Positions 44,011 through 52,593 of a stretch of 64,000 bases of DNA are shown piece after piece; the first letter of the stretch is position 1, and every line of letters starts with the position of its first letter. The translations under genes were made by a program, and so were the position numbers. The stretch comes from Microthrixaceae bacterium (GTDB lineage: Bacteria > Actinomycetota > Acidimicrobiia > Acidimicrobiales > Iamiaceae), in contig JADJDU010000007.1 of NCBI GenBank assembly GCA_016702505.1, forward strand, positions 219,688-283,687, written 5' to 3'. The notes below the pieces were generated by a model, which saw only the letters and a list, made by a program, of their open reading frames with translations, made no database searches and was not told where the DNA came from.

Positions 44011-44052
44011 ACACCCGGTAGAACACCACCGAAACCCGGTAGAACACCCCGA
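44005..44052. repeat. Left-arm repeats of core 5
   Basis: GGTTGAACACC, GGTAGAACACC and GGTAGAACACC in direct orientation, the most regular of the four sets. Confidence 0.6.
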
Positions 44053-44060
44053 CAACGACG

Positions 44061-44087
44061 AAGGCCCAGGTCTCTGACCTGGGCCTT
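44061..44087. terminator. Hairpin before core 5
   Basis: AAGGCCCAGGTC-tct-GACCTGGGCCTT, a 12-bp perfect stem, extended by flanking CG pairs to 44059-44089. Confidence 0.65.
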
Positions 44088-44097
44088 CGTGCTGAGT

Positions 44098-44142
44098 TGG
44101 TGGCGGGGGCAGGATTTGAACCTGCGACCTTCGGGTTATGAG
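44098..44142 (-). repeat. Attachment core 5: 3' half of initiator tRNA-fMet
   Basis: Identical 45-bp core separating elements D and E. Confidence 0.85.
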
Positions 44143-44242
44143 AACCCGTACCACGGCGTACCAGATAGTGCCCTTGAGCTGGTCTTACGCGGGCCACGCT
44201 ACACCGGCCATGCCAATGCGTACACCCCCGTGCCACGCCGCA

Positions 44243-44263
44243 CAGTAGAAGGAACAGTAGAAG
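44243..44263. repeat. Right-arm repeats of core 5
   Basis: CAGTAGAAGGAACAGTAGAAG, two CAGTAGAAG units with 12-bp spacing. The duplicated response-regulator segment begins at once after them. Confidence 0.6.
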
Positions 44264-44398
44264 CGATGGCCGGCGCCCTGACCGATCTGGACCGGCCGAG
44301 CGCCGGGTGCGGAAGGCGTAGGTTCGTCCCACATGCGCGATGCCGGGGAGCTGCTGAGAGGTGGGATCGCGGATCTTCGGGTCGTGAGTGATGCCGGT

Positions 44399-44945
44399 TC
44401 ACCGCAAGTGGCCACGCCGGCGTGCTTCGGCGACGGCGCCGGTGCGGGTGACGACGCCGAGCTTGGCGAAGAGGCTGGCGAGGTGGGTCTTGACCGGGGC
44501 CTGGCTGATGTAGAGGTCGCGGGCGATGGTGGCGTTGTCAAGACCGTCGGCAACCGCAGCGAGAACTTCCAGTTCTCGTGGCGAGGGGACGTCGGGGTTG
44601 CGCACCGACCTGGTCACGACTCTGGCGGCTACCCGGGGATCGAGGGGCCGGTGGCCGGCAGCGACAGCTCGAACGGCGCTGATCAGGTCAGCTTCGGGCG
44701 CATCCTTGAGGACGTATCCGGCGGCACCGCCCTCGAGTGCTGCATCGATGTCGATGTCGTTGTCGTAGACGGTGACGACGAGCACGCGCGGGCGGGTCTG
44801 GGATCGTTGGACCTGGCGCAGGAAGTCGAGTCCACTCGGCCCGGTCCCGAGATGGACGTTGAGCACCACGACGTCGGGCTTGAGGTCGGCGATCGTGACG
44901 ACCGCGGTGTCGTGATCGTGGGCCTCCCCCACGACCACGATGTCG
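44399..44945 (-). pseudogene. Second copy of the NarL response regulator, truncated
   Basis: Diverged duplicate of the gene at 32775. It keeps the receiver from DIVVVGEAHDHD onward, including VVVLNVHLGTG, in which the phosphorylatable Asp has become Asn. It also keeps the LuxR-type HTH (SPRELEVLAAVADGLDNATIA, LYISQAPVKTHLASLFAKLG). The first 25 residues are gone. At 44945 the match to the other copy stops and an IS3 orfB fragment begins. Inactive on two counts. Confidence 0.85.
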
Positions 44946-45215
44946 GGCCACTCGCTTGCCTGACACGGCGAAGCCCTGCTTGCGAAGCCACGCGGTGACC
45001 CGCGGGACGCCGTAGCTGCGCCCCGAGCACTCCCAGATGGCCTCGATCTCGACCTCGAGCATGCGGTCGGTGACCTCACGATCGCTCGGGGCTCGGTCGG
45101 CCCAGTCGTAGTAGCCCGACCGCGACACGGCCAGGGTCCGGCACATCTCCGCGGTGCTCCACGGGCAGTCGGTGTTGGCCTGCTCCTCGGCGATGAACGT
45201 GTACACGGCGGTCAC
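44946..45215 (-). pseudogene. IS3 orfB, N-terminal fragment
   Basis: About 90 residues with the HTH_21 region (CRTLAVSRSGYYDWADRAPS, IWECSGRSYGVPRVTAWLRKQ). The DDE catalytic core is absent because the sequence jumps to the response regulator at 44945. The start overlaps the end of orfA by 4 bp, the usual site of programmed -1 frameshifting. Confidence 0.8.
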
Positions 45216-45484
45216 GCGTTCCTCGGGTCTGATGCCGAGAAGTAGGCCACTGCTTTTCCCAGGATGTCGCGTTCGCGTTTCACCCTCTCCAACTCACGCT
45301 TCAGCTCGCGGATCTCGGCCCGTTCCTCGACAGTCGGCGCACCGTCGACCTCGGAGCGGGCCTGGCGGACCCAGTTGCCCAGCGTCGAGTCGTAGATGTT
45401 GAGCTCGCGGGCGACCTTCGCCACGGCCTCGGCCTTGAACTCCTTGGTGAACTTCCGCCGGCTACGGCTCGGGTTCGCTGACAT
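45212..45484 (-). CDS. IS3 orfA transposase subunit
   Basis: About 90 residues from ATG 45484. RRKFTKEFKAEAVAKVARELNIYDSTLGNWVRQ is the HTH_Tnp_1 domain, and a leucine-zipper-like coiled coil (ELKRELERVKRERDILGKAVAYF) follows. Compared with common orfA proteins, about 8-10 residues appear missing within the HTH helix linker, so even this part may be defective. Confidence 0.75.
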   Translation of the reverse strand: MSANPSRSRRKFTKEFKAEAVAKVARELNIYDSTLGNWVRQARSEVDGAPTVEERAEIRELKRELERVKRERDILGKAVAYFSASDPRNA

Positions 45485-45576
45485 GGACACTCCGTTCTGG
45501 CCTCATCAGGCCAAGGTAGGTGTCCGTCAGACCGGGTCAACCTCAGTCCGCGAACTCGTTGCAGCGATACGAGGCA

Positions 45577-45936
45577 CTACGTGAAGGTTCCCACCACGAG
45601 TGCGATGACGCCGCGGTTGAACGGGTCGCGGACCAGGCCGTGAACCACCCGCGGTGAGAACTGGTTGGAGCCTTGTTGCATGATCAACAGCGACACCGAA
45701 AAGGTGATGCTGGCGAAGGTGATCGTTGCGGCAGCGGTGGTCGACAGGACGCTGCGGGCGCTGTCGACGGTGGATCTGCCGACCCAGTCGCCGGCCTCGA
45801 CCCCGACGAGGAGGCGGGCGGCAACGAACGCCACGACGACGGCGACGGCGGGGAGGAAGAAGAAGTTGGCGCGCAGCGAGTCGGACGCGGCGCGTAGTCG
45901 CTGGATCGTGACCGACGGGGCGGAGAGCAGGGTCAC
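45577..45936 (-). pseudogene. DUF2254 membrane protein, N-terminal fragment
   Basis: A 119-residue remainder of a protein usually about 400-450 long. Two transmembrane segments (FFFLPAVAVVVAFVAARLL and TITFASITFSVSLLIMQQ) are followed by SNQFSPRVVHGLVRDPFNRG, a DUF2254 hallmark, and then a stop next to the IS3 remnant. Its start overlaps the end of the ClC gene (45933-45936). The lost part was probably removed with the IS event. Confidence 0.75.
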
Positions 45937-47624
45937 GATGCCTCGTTGTTCAGTCGATCGAGGAGCACCTCGATGTTGGTGAGGTCGCGCAGGGTGACGA
46001 CCCCGACGACCGCGTTCGATGATGTCACCGCGACCGCTTCGCTGTGCGCGGCCCGCATGCGGTCGGCCACCGCTTCGACGGTCTCAGCGGGTGTGGCGGG
46101 GGCGATGTCGGTGCGGGCCACGTCTCTGGCTGTCACGGTCGGCCACTCCTCCATCGGCACCAGGGCGATGTCGGTCACGGCGATGAGACCGGCGTAGCCG
46201 GTGGTGTCGACGACCGGGGCCCAGCGCCGGTTCTGGCGCAGCATCGTGGCGACCGCTGTGGCAAGGTCGAGGTCGGCGTCAATCGTGTCCGCACTCGGCG
46301 ACATGATGTCGCCGACGGGCAGCCGCGACAGGGGCTCGACGTCGGGGAGGCGTTCGTTGCGCTGGTAGGCGCTGAAGGACTTGTTACCCATGACGAGTTG
46401 GGCCGCGGCGGCGGCCAGGAGGGCAGGAACCAGGAAACCGGGCTCGCCGGTCGCCTCGGCGACGAAGGCCACGGCGGCGAGCGGTGTCCGGTAGCCGGCG
46501 CCGAGGAAGGCGGCGATCCCGATCGTCGGGAACAGGTGCGGGTTCGGGGAGTCGACAAGGCGGTCGAAGATCGATCCGACGATGGCGCCCTGGGTCACGA
46601 TCGGGATGAACAGCCCGCCCATCCCGCCACCAGCGACCCCGAGCCAGGTGGCCGCGGCGCGCACCGCAAACAGGCCGCACAACACGGTCACGGCCCGATC
46701 CGGTTGGGCCGCCCACTCGATCGCCGCGTAGCTCGGGCCGAGGTGCAACGGTGCGTCGAACCACCACATGGCGATCGGCGCGAGAACGATCATCCCGGCC
46801 GCTGCCGACGCGACGCGCCTCGTGCGGGAAAGCTCGAGACCCTTGGCCCTGCCGATCGCCTGCGCACCGAGGCGGGCCAACAGCCCGCAGACCACCCCGA
46901 GTGCGAGGCCCCCACCGAGATCTCGCAGGTCGAACGGTGCCGAACCGCCGGTCGGCAGCAGTGGTGCAGTCCCGATGATCGCCACGTAGGTCACATACGC
47001 CGCCCCGGCCGCCACGAGGCTCGGCAGCAACGCCCGCCGAGCGAGGTCGGAACGATACGGAACCTCGAGAGCGAAGATGACCCCGGTCAACGGCGCCTTG
47101 AAGACCGCTGCGACCCCGGCCGCTGCACCCGCAACCATCAAGACCTTGGCATCGTCACGGCGCAGACGCGACGCGAACCGATCCTCGACGGTCGAGCCGA
47201 TCGAGCCACCGATCAACATCGATGGGCCCTCGAACCCGAACGCGTTGCCCGAACCGAGGGTGATCGCCGAAGCGACCGTCTTGCGCCACAACGACGACAG
47301 GCTCAGCGTGCCGCCACGCTGGTGGTACGACCGCACATACGCGTCGGTCGTCGCCGTGTCGTCATCGCGCCACACGATCGTGAGGAGGTTGACGGCAACC
47401 AACCCGGCCGCAGGGACCAGCGCGACGACCAACAGCGGCTGGCGCGCGAGCGCCCCGATGACGGGCTGCACCGCGCTGTCGAAGCCCGCCACCCCCAGCC
47501 CCGTGAGCACGCCGATCGCCATCGACAACACCAACGTGAGGTGAAAACGGCGTCCCATCTCCGCCGCATGACGACTCGCTCGGTCGAATCCCGCACGTCG
47601 GCCGTCGAGGGGGTTCCTCACCAC
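45933..47624 (-). CDS. ClC-family chloride channel/transporter with CBS domains
   Basis: A 563-residue membrane protein. The selectivity-filter regions read GSGNAFGFEGPSMLIGG (residues about 123-139), a variant of GSGIP/GREGP that keeps the gating Glu, and GGGMGGLFIPIVTQGA near 340. About ten helices are visible up to residue 425. Two CBS domains fill the C-terminus (VGDIMSPSADTIDADLDLATAVA and ARDVARTDIAPATPAETVEAVA). It moves Cl- or another anion, possibly in exchange for H+. Coupled to a MarR regulator upstream and the DUF2254 fragment downstream. Confidence 0.9.
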   Translation of the reverse strand: MVRNPLDGRRAGFDRASRHAAEMGRRFHLTLVLSMAIGVLTGLGVAGFDSAVQPVIGALARQPLLVVALVPAAGLVAVNLLTIVWRDDDTATTDAYVRSYHQRGGTLSLSSLWRKTVASAITLGSGNAFGFEGPSMLIGGSIGSTVEDRFASRLRRDDAKVLMVAGAAAGVAAVFKAPLTGVIFALEVPYRSDLARRALLPSLVAAGAAYVTYVAIIGTAPLLPTGGSAPFDLRDLGGGLALGVVCGLLARLGAQAIGRAKGLELSRTRRVASAAAGMIVLAPIAMWWFDAPLHLGPSYAAIEWAAQPDRAVTVLCGLFAVRAAATWLGVAGGGMGGLFIPIVTQGAIVGSIFDRLVDSPNPHLFPTIGIAAFLGAGYRTPLAAVAFVAEATGEPGFLVPALLAAAAAQLVMGNKSFSAYQRNERLPDVEPLSRLPVGDIMSPSADTIDADLDLATAVATMLRQNRRWAPVVDTTGYAGLIAVTDIALVPMEEWPTVTARDVARTDIAPATPAETVEAVADRMRAAHSEAVAVTSSNAVVGVVTLRDLTNIEVLLDRLNNEAS

Positions 47625-48097
47625 GGGACAGAGGGCACGACGTCGTCCTCGCCAGCGGCCTCGCGGAACGCGGTGAGCGCATCGATGATCGCCACACGCT
47701 GTGAAGCCGGCACCTTGGCCATGATCGACGCGATCTCTCGCCGCCTCTGCCGCGTGACCTTTGCGACCACGTCGCGTCCAGCGGCGGTCAACAGCATCGT
47801 GACCTCACGACGGTTCGCCGGGTTCACCCGCCGACGAGCCAGACGGCGCCGCACGAGCCGATCACACAGCCGCGTCGCCGTCGACGGTTGGATCCGAAGC
47901 TCGCGGGCGAGCTCCCCGACGTTCAGCCCGGCTTCGGCACGATCGAGCACCACCAACGCACGGAACTGCGGCAACGTCACCGACTCGTCCACCGATGCGA
48001 TCGACCTCGACGCTACCGCTACCAACGCCCTCGACGACAACAGCACCGCGTCGGTCACCGCGTCCAATTCGGCTTCGACCGACCTCGACCCAGGCAT
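47618..48097 (-). CDS. MarR-family regulator
   Basis: A 159-residue winged-helix protein. LPQFRALVVLDRAEAGLNVGELA, LRIQPSTATRLCDRLVRRRL and NRREVTMLLTAAGR form the MarR DNA-binding core (about residues 42-110). Its stop region overlaps the ClC start (47618-47624), so it probably represses a MarR-ClC-DUF2254 operon in response to a small ligand. The palindrome TATGTGCATA at 48097-48106 covers its start. Confidence 0.88.
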   Translation of the reverse strand: MPGSRSVEAELDAVTDAVLLSSRALVAVASRSIASVDESVTLPQFRALVVLDRAEAGLNVGELARELRIQPSTATRLCDRLVRRRLARRRVNPANRREVTMLLTAAGRDVVAKVTRQRRREIASIMAKVPASQRVAIIDALTAFREAAGEDDVVPSVPW

Positions 48098-48106
48098 ATG
48101 TGCATA
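48097..48106. promoter_or_regulatory. Possible MarR operator
   Basis: TATG-TG-CATA at the start of the MarR gene, in a locally AT-rich patch (CATATGTGCATACTACAACT). Short, so only suggestive. Confidence 0.35.
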
Positions 48107-48123
48107 CTACAACTATTCGTCTT

Positions 48124-48348
48124 GACATACGATCGAGCGTCGACCTCCACGAAGCCCATGAGATATTCCGGCTCGAGCCGACCGACCAAGCACCCGACGC
48201 GGCCCACTCGTTCGACCCGGTGTGTCACATGCGCGTCGATCGCGATTGCAGCTTGTCCCTGCTTGATTCACGCGGCGAACGCCAATGGTTCTGTTCATCC
48301 CGCTGCGTCGAGATCCTCCAATCCCGATCGGCGGAGCCGTCTGGCTGA
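48124..48348 (+). CDS. Small YHS-domain protein, start uncertain
   Basis: The frame encodes SFDPVCHMRVDRDCSLSLLD and RQWFCSSRCVEIL, a YHS-type metal-binding module (DPVC-M-VD then FCS--C). The domain is about 45 residues and complete. No ATG lies in front of it. Upstream the frame runs on through RSSVDLHEAHEIFRLEP, which has no homologue I recognise, so the N-terminus may be truncated or start at a rare codon. YHS modules often accompany metal exporters. Divergent from the MarR gene. Confidence 0.5.
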   Translation, partial: DIRSSVDLHEAHEIFRLEPTDQAPDAAHSFDPVCHMRVDRDCSLSLLDSRGERQWFCSSRCVEILQSRSAEPSG

Positions 48349-48392
48349 CTGCATCCCGACCAAGCGGCGACCCACATCCAGCTGGACGTCCG

Positions 48393-48544
48393 CGTTCTAC
48401 CGAGCTCCTCGACACCACCTTTCGGCCGTTCACCTGCGTGTTGGCGAACCAGACAGCTCCGCTCGACATCTGGGACTGCCGGTTCTAACGATCGTTCTAC
48501 CGGGTCTCGGACCGCCCGGATCCGGAAGAACAGGAGGATCTGTC
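48393..48544 (+). promoter_or_regulatory. Integrase upstream region, element E
   Basis: CGTTCTACCG at 48393, CTAACGATCGTTCTACCGGG about 95 bp later, a CCGGATCCGG palindrome, and AGGAGGA before the ATG. Collinear with elements A, B and C. Confidence 0.65.
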
Positions 48545-49287
48545 ATGAAAGGACATGTCGCCCGCAAGCGGGACCGCTACTACTCCGTCATCTACGAAGG
48601 ACTCGATCCCGTCACCGGCAAGGAACGCCGCACTTGGCATCCCGCCGGCACGGACCGCGCCGAGGCCGAAGCGCTCGTCGCACGACTCGCTGCCGAGCGC
48701 GACGGCCGCAACGATGAGGTCCGGGCGCTCACCTTGGTGCCTACCTCACCCACCGGTGGCTGCCCGCCAAGCGCATCGAACTGCGCGCCAGCACCCATCG
48801 CAGCTACGTCCACAAGGCCCAGCGCCACATCCTGCCTACCCTCGGGCGGAAGCGGCTCCGGCGGCTGCGCCCCGAGGACCTCGAACGGCTCTACGAATCG
48901 ATGCTGCGCCCCACCGACGGGACCAGGCCGCTCTCGCCCAAGACCGTCTACGAGGTGCACCTGATCATCCGCGGCGCCCTCGACCACGCACTCCGTCGCG
49001 GGCTCGTGACCCGCAACGTCGCGCTGACCGCGTCTGCCCCCCAAGCTGAGAGCGATCCCAAAGGTCGAGCAGAAGGCCTGGACCGCCACGGAGCTCCAGG
49101 CCTTCCTGCGTGCCGCCGCTGGGCACCGGCTGTTTCCTGCCCTGTGGCTCTCCGCCAACACCGGCATGCGCCGCAACGAACTGCTCGGCGTGCGCTGGAC
49201 GGACCTCGACCTCGACCACGCCCGCCTGTCGATCAACCGTGGGCTCGTCGCGGTCGGCTACGAGATCCACGAAACCCGTGGAAAGAC
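48545..49287 (+). pseudogene. Tyrosine integrase of element E, truncated by an IS
   Basis: Starts MKGHVARKRDRYYSVIYEGL and matches the intact integrases to residue 248 (HETRGKT). A single-base loss near 48735 shifts the frame, and a second change occurs near 49040. At 49287 an ISL3-family element begins. Arg of TGMRRNELLGV and Lys are present, but the HxxR, His and Tyr segment is gone. After the IS the integrase does not resume, so the 3' part and any attachment core were deleted. Confidence 0.88.
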
Positions 49288-50720
49288 GGCCCTCCTGACT
49301 GATCCGTGGGTCAGTTTCGGCCGGGGAGGGCTGGTGGGTGGCAGCCGAGGCTGAGCATGGCGAGGGCGATGAGGGGCTCGGGGCCGTGGAACCCGAAGGC
49401 GACTCGGGTGATGAGTCGGATCTTGGTGTTGGTCGACTCGACCAGGGCGTTCGACAGGCCTGAGTCCAAGGCGGCGTCGATGGCGGGTCGGTGTTTCACG
49501 ATGCGCTTCTGCAATGCGACGAAGGCGGGGATGCGGCAGCGGCGGGCCCAGTTGATCCACCGGTCGAGTGCCTTCTTGCCGGCCTCACCCTTGAGCTGGA
49601 ACACCAGGCGTAGCCCTTCTTTGAGCAGATAGGCCCGGTGCAGCCGCGGATCGGTCTTGGCCACCCAGGCGAGCTTCTCTTGTTGTCTGTCGGTGAGGTT
49701 CTCGGGGTTCTTCCAGAGCGCGTAGCGGGCGTGCTTGAGCGCTCGGGCCCGTTCGTGGCCCGGGCGGGGCGGAGCGTCACGGCGTGGTCGCCCCCGTCGT
49801 CGCCGGCCTTCGCCCCGCGCGATGCCTCGTGCGTCGTTCCAGGCCTGGCGGCGGACCTCGTCGAGCGCATCGGTTGCCCACGCCACGACGTGGAACGCGT
49901 CCGCGCAGCGGATGGCGTTGGGGCAACGCTCGGCGACGACCCTGGCGATCCATTCGGCGGCATCAGCGCTGACGTGGGTGATCTGGGCGGACCGCTCCGG
50001 GCCGAGAGCGTCGAAGAAGCCTCGCAGGGTGGCCTCGTCGCGGCCCGCAGCAGCCCACACCAACGCCCCAGTGTCGTGGTCGACGACCACGGTGAGGTAG
50101 CGGTGGCCGCGCTTGTAGGAGATCTCGTCGATCCCGATCCGTCGCAGCCCCTCCAGGCGGTCGAGGGTCGCGTCGATGTCAGCGGACACTCGCGACAAGA
50201 TCGCACCCACGGTCCGCCAGGCGATCCGCATCAACTCGGTGACCGCCGTCTTGGAGCACTGGGTGGCCAGCCACGCCACCGTGTCGTCGAAGTCCCGGGT
50301 GTGGCCCACCCCGTGGCGGGCCCACGGCACCTGGACCACCGTTGGACCGTGCTCGCGGCACGAGACTCGTGGCGCGTCCGCCTCCAACCAGACCGGGACC
50401 GTGCCCAGATCCAGCGCCCGCCACCGTCGACGGCCCTCACCGCGGTCGAACCACGGGCCCCGCCGCCCGCAGCGCCCACACCGGCGCGAAGCGCCCTTGC
50501 GCGGCCGCACCGAGATCACCACCGCCCCGATGTCCTCGTCGAACACGACGGCCTCGATGACCGTGCGCGCCAGCCGAAACACCTGTTGCCATACCCTCGC
50601 GTTCCGCACCCCGTTCTGCCCTTCGCTCCGAAGCCTTCAGACAGCCCGGAACGTAGGAACCAGAACGGGGTGCACCCGCGGATGGGCTACTCAGCCACCC
50701 ACGGATACGTCATGGGAGCC
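49288..50720 (-). mobile_element. ISL3-family insertion sequence
   Basis: About 1433 bp with one full-length transposase. Terminal inverted repeats share GGC-C-C-TGAC--ATCCGTGGGT: left end at 49288, right end finishing at 50720. No matching 8-bp target duplication is seen (left neighbour GGAAAGAC, right neighbour AGAAATCT). This agrees with deletion of the right-hand flank after insertion into the integrase. Confidence 0.85.
49311..50609 (-). CDS. ISL3-family transposase
   Basis: A 432-residue DDE transposase. The N-terminal zinc finger (CGRCGRRGPWF near residue 44, then a Cys in VSCREHG) is followed by an HTH (SKTAVTELMRIAWRTVGAIL). DDE-domain segments are IGIDEISYKRGHRYLTVVVD near 157, VSADAAEWIARVVAERCPNA, CADAFHVVAWATDALD near 235, and SNALVESTNTKIRLITRVAFGF near 390, whose Glu completes the triad. 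The reading frame is intact, so the element may still be active. Confidence 0.92.
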   Translation of the reverse strand: MRNARVWQQVFRLARTVIEAVVFDEDIGAVVISVRPRKGASRRCGRCGRRGPWFDRGEGRRRWRALDLGTVPVWLEADAPRVSCREHGPTVVQVPWARHGVGHTRDFDDTVAWLATQCSKTAVTELMRIAWRTVGAILSRVSADIDATLDRLEGLRRIGIDEISYKRGHRYLTVVVDHDTGALVWAAAGRDEATLRGFFDALGPERSAQITHVSADAAEWIARVVAERCPNAIRCADAFHVVAWATDALDEVRRQAWNDARGIARGEGRRRRGRPRRDAPPRPGHERARALKHARYALWKNPENLTDRQQEKLAWVAKTDPRLHRAYLLKEGLRLVFQLKGEAGKKALDRWINWARRCRIPAFVALQKRIVKHRPAIDAALDSGLSNALVESTNTKIRLITRVAFGFHGPEPLIALAMLSLGCHPPALPGRN

Positions 50721-51031
50721 AGAAATCTCGTCCCTTCCGAAGCCGCCCGCACCGTGGCTGATCTACGGACACCTTCCTTCTCCAACCGCCATCGATGATG
50801 GCGACGAGACCCGCCGCATCGACTGATAGGGCGACCGTCGGGTTGGGCGGGAACCCACCCATCGTTGCCCGACGGATCGAAAGCGGCGGTCAGGCCGGTG
50901 CGGTGCGGGAGATAATGAGGAAGCTGAGGTCGGCCATGGAGGCCCCTCAGTTTCATGAGTGGTCGAACAGCGGTGGAGCGGCCGGACCCGGTCAGGCCGG
51001 CCGACGCTCCGCGATCCTCGGCTGATACAGG
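50721..51031. other. No recognisable gene
   Basis: About 310 bp between the IS and the amidase gene. It does not continue the integrase. A minus-strand frame (TGLTAAFDPSGNDGWVPAQP) might be a gene scrap, but no family is assignable. Confidence 0.4.
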
Positions 51032-52465
51032 TCACGTCGCCAGGGTGCGGAAGGGCTGGGCCGCTTCGAGCTGCAGGCCGAGCTCGAGCAGGGTGCGCTC
51101 CTGTCCCCACCGGGCCGTGAAGTGCATGCCGATCGGCGTGTTGGTGGCGTCGTCGTGGGCGAGCGGGAGCGACATGGCGGGATGGCCGGAGGCGTTGTAG
51201 AGGGCCGTGAAGCTGGCCCAACTGAGCATCCGCGGCATGGCCGTCTCGAAGTCCAGTCCCGTGTGCAGCCAGCCGAGCTCGGGCGTGACGCGCCCCATCG
51301 TCGGGTGCAGCAGCACGTCGTGGTCGCCGAGCCTGGCGTCGACCTGCTGAGTGCTGGCCTTGAGGCGCCGGATGGCGGCGGGGGCCCGGTGCAGGTTCCG
51401 TCGCGCGTGCGCGGCGAGCGTCTTGGTGAACGCAGTGAGCCGCCGGCGGTCGAACGCGGGATCGACGAGGCGGGTGCCGAAGCGCTCGACGGTCAGGGCG
51501 GCCAGCGCCCAGTAGAGGACGAAGTCATCGACGAACTGCGGGCCGACCGCCGCTCGGACCTCGGTCACCTCATGCCCGAGGGACGTGAGCAGATCGACCG
51601 TGCAGCGGAGACCCTCGGCGGTGGCGGCATCCACCTCTGCCGCCGGGGAATCGACGTGGACGGCGATGCGCAACGGCCGATCCAGAGGGCGGTCGACGAG
51701 ACCCACGGGCGGCAGAGGCGGATGGTGAAAGGCCGTCTCGGCCGCGGCGTAGAACGCGCACTGGTCGCGCACCGAGCGGGTCAGGACGCCCTCGCCGCCG
51801 ACGTCGACGGGCATCTTGTCCTGCACCTTCGGATCGAACTGCAAGATCCGCTTGCGGGTGCCCTTGATGCCCACGAGGCCGTTCGCGGCAGCGGGGATGC
51901 GAATCGAACCTCCGCCATCGTTGGCGTGGGCCATCGGCAGGACACCAGCTGCGACCAGCGCGCCAGATCCCCCGGACGACGCTCCGACGCTGCGACCGGT
52001 GGCCCACGGGTTCCGCACCGGCGGGTCGGCGGGGAACTCGGTGGAACAGATGAGGCCGAGCTCGGGTAGGCGGCTCGTGCCCATGACGATGACCCCGAAC
52101 TCGCGCAGCATCGCGGTGATCGGGCCGTCGGCCGCTGCCGGACGGGCCGTCGCCATGGCATCGGTGCCGTGACCGGTGCGGAGACCGGCCACGGCGGTGT
52201 TGTCCTTGATGAACATTGGGAGGCCCGCGAACGGCCCGGTGCGGGGGTGGTCGGCGTCGGCCCGTGCCCGTTCGAAGTCCTCCGTGGCGATGGCATCGAG
52301 CGGCGCCGCGGCTTCGGCCCGAGCGATCACAGCGTCGACGACCTCCCTGGACGAGATCTCGCCGGAGCGCACCAGCTCCGTCAGCGCGACGGTGTCGTGG
52401 CTGGCGAGCAGGTCATCGGTGAAGGTGCTGACGGAAGCCGGCACGACGTGTTCGGCGGTTGGCAT
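51032..52465 (-). CDS. Amidase (amidase-signature family)
   Basis: A 477-residue amide hydrolase from ATG 52465. The Ser-cisSer-Lys triad is visible as MFIKDNTAV (Lys near residue 87), GASSGGSGALVAAG (cis-Ser near 163) and NDGGGSIRIPAA (nucleophile Ser near 187). It cleaves a carboxamide bond, and the substrate is unknown. Last gene of a six-gene operon from the TetR gene at 58944. A second amidase sits two genes upstream. Confidence 0.92.
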   Translation of the reverse strand: MPTAEHVVPASVSTFTDDLLASHDTVALTELVRSGEISSREVVDAVIARAEAAAPLDAIATEDFERARADADHPRTGPFAGLPMFIKDNTAVAGLRTGHGTDAMATARPAAADGPITAMLREFGVIVMGTSRLPELGLICSTEFPADPPVRNPWATGRSVGASSGGSGALVAAGVLPMAHANDGGGSIRIPAAANGLVGIKGTRKRILQFDPKVQDKMPVDVGGEGVLTRSVRDQCAFYAAAETAFHHPPLPPVGLVDRPLDRPLRIAVHVDSPAAEVDAATAEGLRCTVDLLTSLGHEVTEVRAAVGPQFVDDFVLYWALAALTVERFGTRLVDPAFDRRRLTAFTKTLAAHARRNLHRAPAAIRRLKASTQQVDARLGDHDVLLHPTMGRVTPELGWLHTGLDFETAMPRMLSWASFTALYNASGHPAMSLPLAHDDATNTPIGMHFTARWGQERTLLELGLQLEAAQPFRTLAT

Positions 52466-52593
52466 GGGAGCTCCTGGTCTGATCGAGGATTGGTTCGGGC
52501 TGCTGGCGTGCTCCGCGACGTGGGCGAAGGATTGGGTCGTGTTCGGACGGGTGTCGGAACGAGAGCTCGGCGCTGGAAGAGCGGTCGCCACCG

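Larger units (their letters stand above)
44946..45540 (-). mobile_element. Partial IS3-family element
   Basis: Contains orfA and the first part of orfB, with the right end near 45540 (outer sequence TTGACCCGGTCTGACGGACA on the minus strand). The catalytic part of orfB and the other end are missing, so it is immobile. It separates a truncated response regulator from a truncated DUF2254 gene and probably mediated the deletion between them. Confidence 0.75.

Noticed and set aside
44946..45540. Intact IS3 element
   Set aside because: The catalytic half of orfB and one end are missing, and both flanking genes are truncated.
48124..48348. Treating the YHS frame as the C-terminus of a P-type ATPase
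   Set aside because: The domain is followed by a stop and no ATPase motifs lie nearby. A small stand-alone or truncated protein is the more direct reading.
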